Source of the DNA: Chloroflexia bacterium
GTDB lineage: Bacteria; Chloroflexota; Chloroflexia; Thermomicrobiales; JALYUS01
Direction of reading: 5' to 3'
NCBI GenBank assembly: GCA_025924435.1
Contig: JAICIL010000091.1
Location: 1-13,813, forward strand
Length of the DNA stretch: 13,813 nucleotides
Shown here: positions 13,772 to 13,813 of the stretch, in pieces
Position numbering within the stretch: position 1 is the first letter of the stretch
Layout: every line of letters begins with the position of its first letter
The notes under the pieces: generated by a model
Databases searched by the model: none
What the model saw: only the letters and a program-made list of their open reading frames with translations
What the model was told of the DNA's origin: nothing
Made by a program: the position numbers and the translations under genes

Positions 13772-13813
13772 ACGAAAAACCGCGCGCCGCCCCCGCCCCC
13801 CCCCGGGGCGCCG

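Overview
The window is a GC-rich bacterial segment holding a dcw (division and cell wall) gene cluster. It reads entirely on the minus strand from about 13.2 kb down to the left edge. The conserved motifs, the proline-rich FtsL-like protein and the base composition fit a GC-rich member of Chloroflexota (Thermomicrobia/Sphaerobacter-like). That placement is an impression, not a demonstrated assignment.

Layout in transcription order, right to left: rsmH (mraW), ftsL-like, ftsI/pbp2, murF, mraY, murD, ftsW, murC, murB, ddl, ftsQ, ftsA (cut by the left edge). The twelve genes are packed almost without gaps. Five junctions are 4-bp ATGA stop/start overlaps, one shares a single base (TGATG), two overlap by 11 bp and 8-20 bp, and three have gaps of 3, 10 and 27 bp. 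This is the pattern of one long, translationally coupled mRNA. Together they supply the rRNA methyltransferase RsmH, most cytoplasmic steps from UDP-MurNAc to the pentapeptide (MurC, MurD, MurF, Ddl, and MurB upstream of them), lipid I synthesis (MraY), the septal polymerase pair (FtsW plus FtsI) and the divisome proteins FtsL, FtsQ and FtsA. Three usual members are missing from their normal places: mraZ before rsmH, murE between ftsI and murF, and murG between ftsW and murC. The visible part of FtsA also appears to have a strongly shortened 1C subdomain.

The most unusual part is the roughly 250-bp divergent intergenic region at 13184-13433. Next to rsmH lie four DnaA-box-like 9-mers in one orientation, starting 20-23 bp apart, one of them a perfect TTATCCACA. 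They are interspersed with GTACGTAC palindromes and followed by an AT-rich patch. On the other side a good sigma70-type promoter faces right and carries a perfect GAAC-N4-GTTC palindrome, the Gram-positive-type LexA/SOS box, inside its -35/-10 spacer. It drives an 83-aa protein that I do not recognise. This suggests a control hub linking replication (DnaA) and DNA damage (LexA) to the division cluster. It rests on sequence patterns only.

The last ~120 bp degenerate into G and C homopolymers, including an exact G18/C18 fold-back. This is probably a contig-end artefact, so nothing to the right of the small gene should be trusted.
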